Positions 15,253 to 23,382 of a stretch of 43,380 nt of DNA are shown piece after piece. The notes beneath the pieces are model-generated. The model was not told where the DNA came from. It saw only the letters and a list, made by a program, of their open reading frames with translations, and searched no databases. Every line of letters starts with the position of its first letter. Positions within the stretch are counted from its first letter, which is position 1. Source of the DNA: UBA10677 sp045654245. Its GTDB lineage: Bacteria; Bacillota; Clostridia; Christensenellales; Pumilibacteraceae. The DNA lies in assembly GCA_045654245.1 (NCBI GenBank), contig JAZOMX010000014.1, positions 1 to 43,380 on the forward strand. The letters are read 5' to 3'. Position numbers and translations under genes: made by a program.

Positions 15253-16998
15253 TTACATCTTATCTCTCTTGTGGTAAGTAGTGTGTAGTACCTCGTGAGC
15301 CTTGTGGCTGTTGGGTTTTACAAAATACTCCTCATAAAGAGTTTTGATTACGGGGTTCTCGTGCGATTTGCGGAGAGCGCTCTTCTTGTCGGTATCGTAG
15401 ATTGCTTTTGCGCGGAGCGTTCTTACGTCTACGCCTGCGTTTACGAGTTCAGAAGAAACAATGGGTTGTCCGCCACCGTTTACACAACCGCCAGGGCAAG
15501 TCATAATCTCAATGAATTGATAATCGCTCTTGCCTGCTTTAATTTCTTCAAGCATTTGTCTAGCGTTTGCAAGCGTATGCGCTACGCCAACCTTAACTTT
15601 CGTTCCGTTCATATCGAGCGTTGCACTCTTAATACCCTTCGTTCCTCTTACCTGCTTGAAATCAAGAGAGGGAGGCTCGTTGCCCGTTACTACTTCGTAA
15701 ACGGTACGGAGTGCTGCTTCCATAACGCCACCGGTTGCGCCGAAGAGCATACCTGCGGTGGACGACATTCCCAAGGGAGCGTCGAACTCTTCGTCCTTAA
15801 GCGCGGTAAAGTTAATACCATAATTCTTAATAAGACGAGCAAGTTCACGAGTGGTAAGAACGATATCTACGTCGGGATATCCGCTTGCATCTTGGTCCTC
15901 ACGGAAAATTTCGGTCTTCTTTGCGGTACAAGGCATTACGGAAACTACTACGATATCTTTGGGGTCAATGCCCATCTTCTCAGCGTAATAAGTTTTGATT
16001 ACTGCACCGAACATCTGTTGGGGAGATTTGCAAGAAGAAAGGTGGGGTAAAAGTTCGGGATAGTTGAACTCAATGAAACGAATCCATCCAGGCGAACAGG
16101 AAGTAATCATCGGGAGCGCCGAAGTCTTATCCTGAAGTCTGCTTAAGAACTCATAACCTTCTTCCATAATCGTAAGGTCTGCAGTCATATCTACGTCGAA
16201 TACGTTGTTAAAGCCCAAACGACGGAGAGCGGCAACCATTTTGCCCTCTGCATTAGTTCCGATAGGCATACCGAATTCTTCGCCGATTGCAACTCTAACC
16301 GAAGGTGCAGTTCCTACGATAACCGTCTTAGAGGGGTCGCGGAGTGCGTCAACTACGAGTTGAGTATCGTCTTTCTCGGTGAGTGCGCCTACGGGACATA
16401 CGGTAATACATTGTCCGCACGCTACGCAGTCAACAGCGCCAAGGGGACGGTCAAATGCGCAACCAATCGTAGTGTTAAAGCCACGGTTGTTAGCACCGAT
16501 AACGCCAACGGTTTGAACTTTGCTACACATTGCTACACAACGACGGCAAAGAATACACTTGCTATTGTCGCGAACGAGGTATGCGTTCTCGTTTTGAAGC
16601 GTCGAAGGAGTCTTAGCACCGTCGAACTTATTTTCTTCACAGCCGTACTCTTTTGAAAGTTTCTGCAATTCGCAGTTAGTACTTCTTACGCAAGAAAGAC
16701 ATTTCTTCTCGTGGTTAGAAAGCAATAACTCAATCGTCATTTTACGTGATGCAATTACTTTGGGGGTGTTAGTGTAAACTTCCATACCCTCTGCTACTAC
16801 TGCAGAGCAAGATGCTACGAGGCTTCTTGCGCCCTTAACTTCTACTACGCACACACGGCAACTTCCGTCGTTAGTGAGGTCTTTATAGTAGCAAAGCGTG
16901 GGAATATTAAAACCTGCTTGACGAGCAGCATCCAAAATTCTGGTGCCCTCGGGTACGGTAACTGATATATCGTTAATCTTTAAAGTAACTTCTTTCAT
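15253..16998 (-). CDS. hydA: [FeFe] hydrogenase catalytic subunit, bifurcating type (HydA/HndD)
   Basis: Makes or consumes H2 with electrons from NADH and ferredoxin together with its partner subunits. Domains in order: [2Fe-2S] (C36, C47, C50, C64), His-Cys3 [4Fe-4S] (H96, C100, C103, C109), two ferredoxin [4Fe-4S] clusters (C148/151/154/158 and C191/194/197/201), then the H-cluster domain with L1 TSCSPGW (299-305), L2 MPCTAKK (C357) and L3 TCPGGCVNGGGQP (C501, C505), and a C-terminal tail. In L1 the position of the second Cys of the usual TSCCPGW is serine (S302), while an extra Cys (C323) occurs in SSCKSPQ. Last gene of the operon, 15 bp after the NuoF-like gene. Confidence 0.95.
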   Translation of the reverse strand: MKEVTLKINDISVTVPEGTRILDAARQAGFNIPTLCYYKDLTNDGSCRVCVVEVKGARSLVASCSAVVAEGMEVYTNTPKVIASRKMTIELLLSNHEKKCLSCVRSTNCELQKLSKEYGCEENKFDGAKTPSTLQNENAYLVRDNSKCILCRRCVAMCSKVQTVGVIGANNRGFNTTIGCAFDRPLGAVDCVACGQCITVCPVGALTEKDDTQLVVDALRDPSKTVIVGTAPSVRVAIGEEFGMPIGTNAEGKMVAALRRLGFNNVFDVDMTADLTIMEEGYEFLSRLQDKTSALPMITSCSPGWIRFIEFNYPELLPHLSSCKSPQQMFGAVIKTYYAEKMGIDPKDIVVVSVMPCTAKKTEIFREDQDASGYPDVDIVLTTRELARLIKNYGINFTALKDEEFDAPLGMSSTAGMLFGATGGVMEAALRTVYEVVTGNEPPSLDFKQVRGTKGIKSATLDMNGTKVKVGVAHTLANARQMLEEIKAGKSDYQFIEIMTCPGGCVNGGGQPIVSSELVNAGVDVRTLRAKAIYDTDKKSALRKSHENPVIKTLYEEYFVKPNSHKAHEVLHTTYHKRDKM

Positions 16999-17013
16999 TA
17001 TTATTCACCTCTA

Positions 17014-18801
17014 TTACTTCTTAATTGCGTTCTTACGGCAAGCCGCTGCGCACGCACCACACTTAATACATTTAGCGGGGTCAATCGTGTGCTTTTGCTT
17101 AAGTTCGCCGGAGATTGCTCCTACGGGGCAAGCGCGTTTACAAAGCGTACAACCTACACATAAGTTGGGGTCAATCGAGTAGGATACGAGTGCTTTACAT
17201 ACGCCAGCAGGACATTTCTTGTCGCGTACGTGTGCAACGTACTCGTCACGGAAATATCTCAAGGTAGAAAGAACGGGGTTGGGCGCGGTTTGTCCGAGTC
17301 CACAAAGCGAGTTCTCTTTGATGTACAAACAGAGTTCTTCCATCTTATCGAGGTCTTCCATCGTTCCTTCGCCGTTGGTAATCTTCTCGAGCATTTCGTA
17401 AAGACGCTTGTTACCTACACGGCAAGGCGTACATTTTCCACAAGACTCGTCAACGGTGAACTCAAGGAAGAATTTCGCAATATCAACCATACAGTTGTCT
17501 TCGTCCATTACGATAAGTCCACCAGAACCCATCATAGAACCGATTGCAAGAAGGTTATCGTAGTCGATAGGCGTATCAATAAGATGAGCGGGAATACATC
17601 CGCCAGAAGGACCGCCGGTTTGCGCTGCTTTAAACTTCTTGCCGTTAGGAATACCACCACCGATTTCTTCGATAATCGTGCGGAGCGTAGTTCCCATAGG
17701 AACTTCTACTAGTCCGGTGTTTACAATCTTTCCGCCGAGAGCAAATACTTTCGTTCCTTTGCTCTTCTCGGTACCCATACTCTTGAACCAGTCTGCACCT
17801 TTAAGTATAATCTGCGCGATATTTGCGTAGGTTTCTACGTTGTTAAGTAGCGTAGGCTTTTGGAAAAGTCCCTTTACTGCAGGGAACGGCGGACGTTGAC
17901 GAGGCTCGCCTCTCTTACCCTCAATCGAGTTAAGAAGTGCAGTTTCCTCACCACAAACGAACGCACCCGCTCCAAGACGGATTTCAAGGTGGAACTTATG
18001 TCCTAATCCCATTGCGTTGTCGCCCAAAATACCGTATTCCATAGCCTGGTCGATTGCCATTTGCAATCTCGATACTGCGATAGGATATTCCGCACGAACG
18101 TAAACGTAACCTTGCTCTGCTCCGATTGCGTAACCGGCTATCATCATAGCCTCGATTACGGCGTGGGGGTCTCCCTCAAGAACCGAACGGTCCATAAACG
18201 CACCGGGGTCTCCCTCGTCGGCGTTACAAGCAACGTATTTTACGTCGTTTACCGAGTTTGCTGCAAACTGCCATTTAAGTCCAGTGGGGAATCCGCCACC
18301 GCCACGGCCACGAAGTCCACTTTCCTTGATTACGTCGATAACTTCTTGAGGAGTCATCTCGGTTACCGCTTTTTGATAAGCGAGGTAGCCGTCGTAAGCA
18401 AGATATTCATCAATGTTTTCAGGGTTAACTACACCGCAGTTACGAAGTGCAACACGGTGTTGGCTTTTATAGAAAGCAGTCTCAGCAAAAGGCTTTCTAT
18501 TACCTTGTTCATCTTTTTCATTACTTAATAGACGCTCTACAATTCTACCCTTGAGGATATGCTCGTCAACGATTTCCTTAACGTCGTCTACTTTAACGTG
18601 CTGATAGAACGCACCGTCGGGATAAACTACGACGATAGGTCCTCTAGCGCAAAGTCCGAAGCAACCAGTCATAATAAGTTTTACTTCACTTTCAAGACCG
18701 TTCTTCTTTAGTTGTTCTCCAAATTCAGCAAAAATTTTCTTGCTGTTTCCGGAAGTACATCCCGTACCTCCGCATACGAGTATATGTGCTCTTTCTAGCA
18801 T
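17014..18801 (-). CDS. hydB: NuoF-like NADH-binding subunit of the [FeFe] hydrogenase (HydB/HndC)
   Basis: Flavoprotein that exchanges electrons with NAD(H) in electron-bifurcating hydrogenases. It has an N-terminal thioredoxin-like [2Fe-2S] domain (C10, C15, C47, C51), the FMN/NADH core with GLRGRGGGGFP and GAGAFVCGEETALL, the SLBB-like part, the [4Fe-4S] site ESCGKCTPCR, and two C-terminal ferredoxin clusters (CVGCTLCKRACP and CIKCGACAAACR). Length 595 aa fits HydB/HndC. AAGGAG overlaps the stop of the preceding HndB-like gene, whose TAA touches this ATG directly. Confidence 0.94.
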   Translation of the reverse strand: MLERAHILVCGGTGCTSGNSKKIFAEFGEQLKKNGLESEVKLIMTGCFGLCARGPIVVVYPDGAFYQHVKVDDVKEIVDEHILKGRIVERLLSNEKDEQGNRKPFAETAFYKSQHRVALRNCGVVNPENIDEYLAYDGYLAYQKAVTEMTPQEVIDVIKESGLRGRGGGGFPTGLKWQFAANSVNDVKYVACNADEGDPGAFMDRSVLEGDPHAVIEAMMIAGYAIGAEQGYVYVRAEYPIAVSRLQMAIDQAMEYGILGDNAMGLGHKFHLEIRLGAGAFVCGEETALLNSIEGKRGEPRQRPPFPAVKGLFQKPTLLNNVETYANIAQIILKGADWFKSMGTEKSKGTKVFALGGKIVNTGLVEVPMGTTLRTIIEEIGGGIPNGKKFKAAQTGGPSGGCIPAHLIDTPIDYDNLLAIGSMMGSGGLIVMDEDNCMVDIAKFFLEFTVDESCGKCTPCRVGNKRLYEMLEKITNGEGTMEDLDKMEELCLYIKENSLCGLGQTAPNPVLSTLRYFRDEYVAHVRDKKCPAGVCKALVSYSIDPNLCVGCTLCKRACPVGAISGELKQKHTIDPAKCIKCGACAAACRKNAIKK

Positions 18802-19185
18802 TTAGTTCTCCTTTACAGCGTAACTGTAGGTGTATTCTTCAATGGGCTTGCCATTTACAATGTGTCCAGAAATAATCTGACGTGCGCGCTCTGCGTCAAC
18901 GTGAACGTAGGTTACCTTTTCCTTACCAGGCTCGAATACTTCTACGATAGGCTCGTATTTGCAAATACCGATACAGCCTGCTTGCGATACGATTACGTTA
19001 TCGAGTTTTCTTTGCTCCACTTCGTCCGAAATCGCCGTAAGCGTCTTTCTTGCGCCTGCCGCAATTCCGCAGGTTGCCATTCCTACTACGACACGAATAT
19101 CCTTCGCTCCGTCAACTAATCCACGATTGTTAATTTTTGCTTTCATCTGTTCGCGGATAGCCTGTAACTCTGCCAAAGTTTTCAT
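18802..19185 (-). CDS. HndB-like [2Fe-2S] thioredoxin-fold protein
   Basis: Small ferredoxin-like subunit found with tetrameric hydrogenases of the HndABCD type. It shows MATCGIAAGA (C39) and GCIGICKYEP (C71, C75); only three cysteines stand in the expected region, so whether a complete [2Fe-2S] cluster forms is unclear. Length 127 aa is normal. The ATG overlaps the stop codon of the HATPase gene upstream (ATGA) and the gene abuts the NuoF-like gene. Confidence 0.85.
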   Translation of the reverse strand: MKTLAELQAIREQMKAKINNRGLVDGAKDIRVVVGMATCGIAAGARKTLTAISDEVEQRKLDNVIVSQAGCIGICKYEPIVEVFEPGKEKVTYVHVDAERARQIISGHIVNGKPIEEYTYSYAVKEN

Positions 19186-19739
19186 ATAGTTATTCCTCCA
19201 TTTATATTTTTAATGTTGTCGGCGAGCATTTCTCCGATATACGCTATAACTTCAGGTTCGCCAAGCGGTACTTCTTCGCCAAGAATTTCTCTTACCTCGG
19301 CAGTAGTAAACGAGTATTCTCGTCCGTCAACTGCATAGTAAAGTTCAAAATCCGTTTCAGGCGCTCCACCGATTAAGGTCGTCATCGTGGACGGCAAATC
19401 TCCAAGCGGTACTCTATCGATATCTGACAACACAAAAGTTGCCGTAGTAGTCGTTCCTTTTCCAAGAACGCTTTCTATCGAAAAAGTTCCTCCGCTAGTT
19501 TCAGATGCTTGCTTAAATAGTGGTATGCCAAGTCCTACTTTGCGAGTCGTTCTCGTCGTTGCGAACGGGTCGGTTACTGATGCGAGGAGTTCCTCGCTCA
19601 TTCCCGTTCCGTCGTCAGCGATTGAGATTACGAGTTCGTCGCTATTAGTGTCGGCGATAACTTTAATCGTTACCGTCTTCGCTTTTGCTCTCGTTGAGTT
19701 ATTCGCTATGTCGAGAATATGCAACGCAAGTTCAGTCAT
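19182..19739 (-). CDS. Stand-alone HATPase protein in the hydrogenase operon
   Basis: GHKL-type ATP-binding protein without a dimerisation/phospho-acceptor or sensor domain. N-box HILDIANNS (about 7-15), G1 box IADDGTGMS, F-box-like DPFATTRTTRKVGLGIPL and G3 GKGTTTTATF are all within the first 110 residues; about 75 further residues are of unknown fold. It overlaps the NuoE-like gene by 8 bp upstream and the HndB-like gene by 4 bp downstream, so it is made with the hydrogenase subunits. It could act as a protein kinase or anti-sigma-type switch; no partner receiver is encoded in the window. Confidence 0.82.
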   Translation of the reverse strand: MTELALHILDIANNSTRAKAKTVTIKVIADTNSDELVISIADDGTGMSEELLASVTDPFATTRTTRKVGLGIPLFKQASETSGGTFSIESVLGKGTTTTATFVLSDIDRVPLGDLPSTMTTLIGGAPETDFELYYAVDGREYSFTTAEVREILGEEVPLGEPEVIAYIGEMLADNIKNINGGITI

Positions 19740-20214
19740 TGTACTTTGCCAAGATACGGTCTACGTCGTCAACGGTTAGGTTTCCGTAAACTTCCTCGTT
19801 TACCGTAAGTACAGGCGCAAGTCCGCAACATCCGATACAACGCGTTGCGTCAAGCGTGAATTTGCGGTCCTCCGTAGTTTCGCCTGCGTTAATGCCAAGA
19901 CGCTCTTTGAACTTGTCCAAAAGTGCGCCCGAACCCTTAACGTAACAAGCGGTTCCTAAACAAATACCAATCGTGTATTTGCCCTTTGGCGTGAGGTTAA
20001 ACTGCGCATAGAAAGTCGCGATTCCGTATACTTCCTCCAAAGGAATACCAAACGTGCTTGCAATCTTCGACTGTACTTCAATGGGAAGATAGCCGTAGAT
20101 GTCTTGTGCACCTTGCATTGCCTTCATTACAGGTCCGGGAACGGTTTTGAGACTGTCTAGTAACGCATCTAACTGTGCCGACTGTTCAGGTGTTCCAATA
20201 ATCTGTTTACTCAT
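19732..20214 (-). CDS. hydC: NuoE-like [2Fe-2S] subunit of the [FeFe] hydrogenase (HydC/HndA)
   Basis: Thioredoxin-like [2Fe-2S] protein that relays electrons near the flavin subunit. A helical N-terminal part (1-70) precedes the cluster domain with CLGTACYVKG and CIGCCGLAP, giving the C-x4-C and C-x3-C ligand pairs of NuoE. Length 160 aa is typical. AAGGAG precedes the ATG. Confidence 0.93.
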   Translation of the reverse strand: MSKQIIGTPEQSAQLDALLDSLKTVPGPVMKAMQGAQDIYGYLPIEVQSKIASTFGIPLEEVYGIATFYAQFNLTPKGKYTIGICLGTACYVKGSGALLDKFKERLGINAGETTEDRKFTLDATRCIGCCGLAPVLTVNEEVYGNLTVDDVDRILAKYND

Positions 20215-20235
20215 GATGTTCTCCTTGTGTTATTT

Positions 20236-20946
20236 TTATCTTCGCTCGAGGGCGTCTATCACCGCGTCAACGCAGAGATTTTCAACCTCGAGAAAATTTA
20301 CCGTTTTTTCGTTCAGATTGTGCAAATAATGCGCATCCGAATTCCTTACTATTTCGTAACCTCTTCGTCTCCAACTTTCAACGAACTCGTCACTTGCGTT
20401 CGGCGTAATTTCCACCGCAGTAAAGTTCATATACTCGTCGATATCACCTAGCATTTGAAGTATTCCGTGGCTCGTTCTGTCGATATGCGCTGGAATCGCT
20501 ATTCCACCATACTTCTTCGCTAATTCAACGACTTCGTAAACACCGATATTCGTCGCCGTGACTAATAGATTACTTTCTTTTCCAACGACTGTGTCGTTGC
20601 AATCAAGATAGAGTTGCTCGCCGTAAATTTCTTCGTCGTTATCTATTTTAAGCAACCGCTCCTTAACTTCTCTTCCACACGCCTCCGCGCCCTCGATAGA
20701 GCGGAAAAGCATTACGATATGTACTTCTTCACTCGTTTCCAGTTCCATACCCGGAATAACGAGCAAGTCGCAGTCCTTACCAGCCTCGATTACCGCACGG
20801 CAGTTTCCCACGCTGTTGTGGTCGGTTACTGCGATAACGTCAAGACCGATTAATTTTGCCATACCCACGATATTGAGTGGCGTCATATCCTCATCCCCGC
20901 AAGGTGACAACGCCGAATGGATATGAAGGTCGTAATATACTCTCAT
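20236..20946 (-). CDS. PHP-domain metal-dependent phosphoesterase
   Basis: Member of the polymerase-and-histidinol-phosphatase superfamily. Metal-binding motifs are DLHIHSALSPCG near the start, AVTDHNSVGN, PGMELETSEEVH, PAHIDR and NSDAHY. Length 236 aa with no extra domain. It shares an ATGA stop/start overlap with the DRTGG-like gene upstream and is followed 21 bp later by the NuoE-like gene. PHP genes recur beside clostridial hydrogenase genes, but the substrate is not known; a phosphorylated small molecule or protein are both possible. Confidence 0.86.
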   Translation of the reverse strand: MRVYYDLHIHSALSPCGDEDMTPLNIVGMAKLIGLDVIAVTDHNSVGNCRAVIEAGKDCDLLVIPGMELETSEEVHIVMLFRSIEGAEACGREVKERLLKIDNDEEIYGEQLYLDCNDTVVGKESNLLVTATNIGVYEVVELAKKYGGIAIPAHIDRTSHGILQMLGDIDEYMNFTAVEITPNASDEFVESWRRRGYEIVRNSDAHYLHNLNEKTVNFLEVENLCVDAVIDALERR

Positions 20947-21257
20947 TTAGAAAGTGCTACACAAGCGTCGTAAACGGCTAGCGGACTTTTTAGAAGAGCA
21001 ATATTTTCCGTTTTGCATCGCTCAACCAAATTTGCATCCGGCTCAACGCCTTCGCAAAGCACGACCGCTCCGATTTCGGCTAGCGTTGCTACGCCTGCTA
21101 CGTTGACGTTAGTCATTACCGTAAGCCAAACGCATTTCGACGGGGCTTTGCCCATTACTCGGCTCAAAAAATCCCCAACGTAAACTCCGTCAGTATTCAC
21201 TTCCGTCTCGACGAGCGTCGTCGCGGACAGTCTTTGAGCAATCTCACTCACCGTCAT
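20943..21257 (-). CDS. DRTGG-like domain protein, second copy
   Basis: Small (104 aa) protein resembling the DRTGG domain found in HPr kinase N-termini and in CBS-DRTGG proteins: an N-terminal SEIAQRL segment, a short beta-rich middle and a C-terminal ALLKSPLAVYDAC segment. It has similarity in layout to the first gene of the operon (22933-23286). I chose the ATG at 21255-21257, which has GGAGG nine bases upstream and overlaps the H-cluster gene by 14 bp; six additional upstream codons are unlikely. No catalytic residues are evident, so a regulatory binding role is inferred. Confidence 0.7.
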   Translation of the reverse strand: MTVSEIAQRLSATTLVETEVNTDGVYVGDFLSRVMGKAPSKCVWLTVMTNVNVAGVATLAEIGAVVLCEGVEPDANLVERCKTENIALLKSPLAVYDACVALSK

Positions 21258-22485
21258 CAGCAGTCGCCTCCGCATTGTATCTACACTTCGTTTTTATCCC
21301 TCGTACGACGTCTTCGGCAAACGCCATACAACTGGGTGCTCCACAACTTCCACAGTTTATTCCCGGAAGTTTGGAATTTATATTTTGAAGTCGCAAAGTC
21401 TTTCTCATCGCAACCAAAATATTGTCGTCAAGTTTGAAAACGTTGTTGCACTTATACGGCTCACAGCGTTTGTATGCAGAAAAATCGTTTATTTCAATAT
21501 CTCTTACAGGCATAGTCTTACGGAGCAAGCGCAAACGCGTTCTTGCTAGGTGCGGACTTTCGACGTTCATACTTCCGCCTACGCAACCTAACTGGCAAGC
21601 GTTAAGTTCAACGAAGTCAATGCCTATAAACCTATCGTGCTCGATTTCGTTTAGCACTTTCATAACCGCCTCAATACCGTCTGCAAAAACGTAGTTGTCG
21701 GTGTTAAGTCCGATTGCCTCGCCAGTGGACGCACCCCAACTTATTCCTAAACTTCCTGCCTTTGGACTAAACTGTTCAACGGTTTCAGGCGTTAGTTTAT
21801 TGAGTTCGCTAATCAGCGGGAAATACAATTCTTTTGACGAGAGCACTCCGTCGATTTTTGCATTTTCGCTACGCCGTAAACTCGTTACCTTCGCAGCGCA
21901 TTGAGAAATTACGAATATTCCGATTTCCTCGTCGGGTAAGCCCGTTTCCATTTGCGCTTTCGCTCTAGCCATATTTGCGGCAACCTCTTCGGGCTGTTGC
22001 ATCGGCGAAAGGTTATCGAGCAGATGTTCGTAACGCATTAAGATTAGTTCGGTTACCGCCGGACAAGACGAACTAATTATCGGTCTATGCGTTCTGTTTT
22101 GTGTCTTTATGTATTCAGCGGTGGCGGCTGACACGATTTCCGCTCCTACGCCAGCCTCTACGACGTCCGAAAAACCTAGGTTTTTAAGAGCGGTAAGAAA
22201 GAAAGAAGTATCGGTAATATTGTTGAACTGTCCGTACAGCGAAGGACTGGGCACGGCAACCGTATACTTGAACGCTTTTATGCTTTCAAGACTGTCATAG
22301 TACTCCTTCTTTGCATTGTTGGGGCAAACCTTTACGCACTCACCGCAACCGATGCAACGCTCGTACATTATTCTCGCCTTACCGTCACGCACACGGATAG
22401 CCTCGGTTGGGCACCGTTTCATACAGTTTACGCAACCGTTACACTTAAGGTTATCTAGATATACGGGCTTAAACTTTCCGTCCAT
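21244..22485 (-). CDS. Putative sensory [FeFe] hydrogenase-like protein (HydS type)
   Basis: Iron-sulfur protein of 413 aa. Two N-terminal [4Fe-4S] ferredoxin motifs (C15/18/21/25 and C44/47/50/54) are followed by an H-cluster domain in which all four [4Fe-4S] ligands are kept (C141, C196, C297, C301), but the proton-relay Cys of catalytic enzymes is serine (S140 in SSSCP) and the L2 Pro is Gln (SQCAAK). The L3 glycine-rich end is also altered (GCVGGSMN). A C-terminal four-Cys Fe-S domain follows (C378, C381, C386, C401). These are traits of sensory or low-activity group C/D hydrogenases. It lacks a PAS, kinase or phosphatase domain; the separate HATPase genes in the operon could supply output. 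AAGG upstream of the ATG. Confidence 0.85.
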   Translation of the reverse strand: MDGKFKPVYLDNLKCNGCVNCMKRCPTEAIRVRDGKARIMYERCIGCGECVKVCPNNAKKEYYDSLESIKAFKYTVAVPSPSLYGQFNNITDTSFFLTALKNLGFSDVVEAGVGAEIVSAATAEYIKTQNRTHRPIISSSCPAVTELILMRYEHLLDNLSPMQQPEEVAANMARAKAQMETGLPDEEIGIFVISQCAAKVTSLRRSENAKIDGVLSSKELYFPLISELNKLTPETVEQFSPKAGSLGISWGASTGEAIGLNTDNYVFADGIEAVMKVLNEIEHDRFIGIDFVELNACQLGCVGGSMNVESPHLARTRLRLLRKTMPVRDIEINDFSAYKRCEPYKCNNVFKLDDNILVAMRKTLRLQNINSKLPGINCGSCGAPSCMAFAEDVVRGIKTKCRYNAEATADDGE

Positions 22486-22510
22486 TTTCCTACCTTTCCG
22501 TCTTTCGCTC

Positions 22511-22936
22511 TTATAGGTTAAACTCTAAAGTAACCGTCGTTCCTTTTCCGACCACGGATTGAATATCCATTTTGTCGGAATACTTTTTCATATTAGGGAG
22601 TCCCATTCCTGCACCGAACCCAAGTTCTCTTATTTCGTCCGTAGCAGTTGAAAACCCTTCCTGCATCGCTTGTTCGATATCCGCTATTCCTTTGCCCGTG
22701 TCGATTAACTTCACCTCGATTTTATCAGCGTATATCTTCACTTCCGCAACTCCGCCGTTAGCGTGAATTACCATATTTATTTCGCCTTCGTACATAGCGA
22801 TTGCTACCTTTCTGATAACCTCGCCCGATATGCCGATGCTGTGTAGAGTTTTTTTAACTTCTTCACTCGCTCTTCCGCACGAAACGAAATCTTCTCCGTC
22901 AACGTCGTATCGAAGATTTATTAGTTCTTCACTCAT
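22511..22936 (-). CDS. Anti-sigma-factor-like (RsbW-type) ATP-binding protein
   Basis: Small GHKL ATPase (141 aa) of the RsbW/SpoIIAB type. N-box region VAIAMYEGEINMVIHANGG (about 44-62), G1 LIDTGKGIADIE, G2 GFGAGMGLPNMKKYSD and G3 GKGTTVTLEF are in order. The ATG overlaps the stop of the first DRTGG-like gene (ATGA), and the HydS-like gene follows after 25 bp. No anti-anti-sigma (STAS) partner or sigma factor lies in the window, so its target is unknown; it may phosphorylate another protein of this operon. Confidence 0.83.
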   Translation of the reverse strand: MSEELINLRYDVDGEDFVSCGRASEEVKKTLHSIGISGEVIRKVAIAMYEGEINMVIHANGGVAEVKIYADKIEVKLIDTGKGIADIEQAMQEGFSTATDEIRELGFGAGMGLPNMKKYSDKMDIQSVVGKGTTVTLEFNL

Positions 22937-23286
22937 ACCGTCTTACCTGCGTCGAGCCCTGCTTTATAAAGTTTACCGCAAGCAGGATACATACGCTCGT
23001 TCGTACTTAAGATAACTATTCCTTTCGCCTCGGCAAGCGAAAGCGTTATTGCGTCCGGTTTCTTTCCTCGAACGAACGCTATACAACTTATGTCCATCAT
23101 CTCTGCGGTTCTAACAACCTGCGGGTTGACTAACCCCGTCAAAAGCATACCTTGGTCTTTGACGTAGGCAAGCACGTCGCTCATCATATCCGAGCCACAC
23201 GCCGAATTTACGGTCATCTCATCCGCTTTTTCTTCGTTACAAAGTATCTCTGCGCCTAATATTTCGGCTATCTGTCTGACGTTCAT
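22933..23286 (-). CDS. DRTGG-like domain protein, first gene of the hydrogenase operon
   Basis: 117-aa protein like the DRTGG domain: VRQIAEILGAEILC at the N-terminus, a middle with GSDMMSDVLAYV, and a C-terminal VILSTNERMYPACGKLYKAGL. It is a probable paralogue of the smaller gene at 20943-21257. Start ATG at 23284-23286 with AAGGAG upstream; a nine-codon in-frame extension would cover that site. Leads the operon, with the promoter just upstream. Confidence 0.75.
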   Translation of the reverse strand: MNVRQIAEILGAEILCNEEKADEMTVNSACGSDMMSDVLAYVKDQGMLLTGLVNPQVVRTAEMMDISCIAFVRGKKPDAITLSLAEAKGIVILSTNERMYPACGKLYKAGLDAGKTV

Positions 23287-23315
23287 AATGTCGCTCCTTA
23301 TCTTTATACACATTT

Positions 23316-23344
23316 AGTTTAACACAATAAAGATTTTTTTTCAA
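23316..23344 (-). promoter_or_regulatory. Promoter of the hydrogenase operon
   Basis: Minus strand TTGAAA (23339-23344), 17-bp spacer, TAAACT (23316-23321), 30 bp before the first start codon. The -10 is only moderately conserved. A possible Rex half-site (TTGTG) overlaps, but the other half is poor. Confidence 0.6.
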
Positions 23345-23382
23345 GTGTTTCCGCCCATTTTTACAAACTATTTGATATTTTT

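Noticed and set aside
23300..23345. Rex operator upstream of the hydrogenase operon
   Set aside because: A TTGTG half-site is present, but the second half does not match TTAACAA well enough to claim a site.
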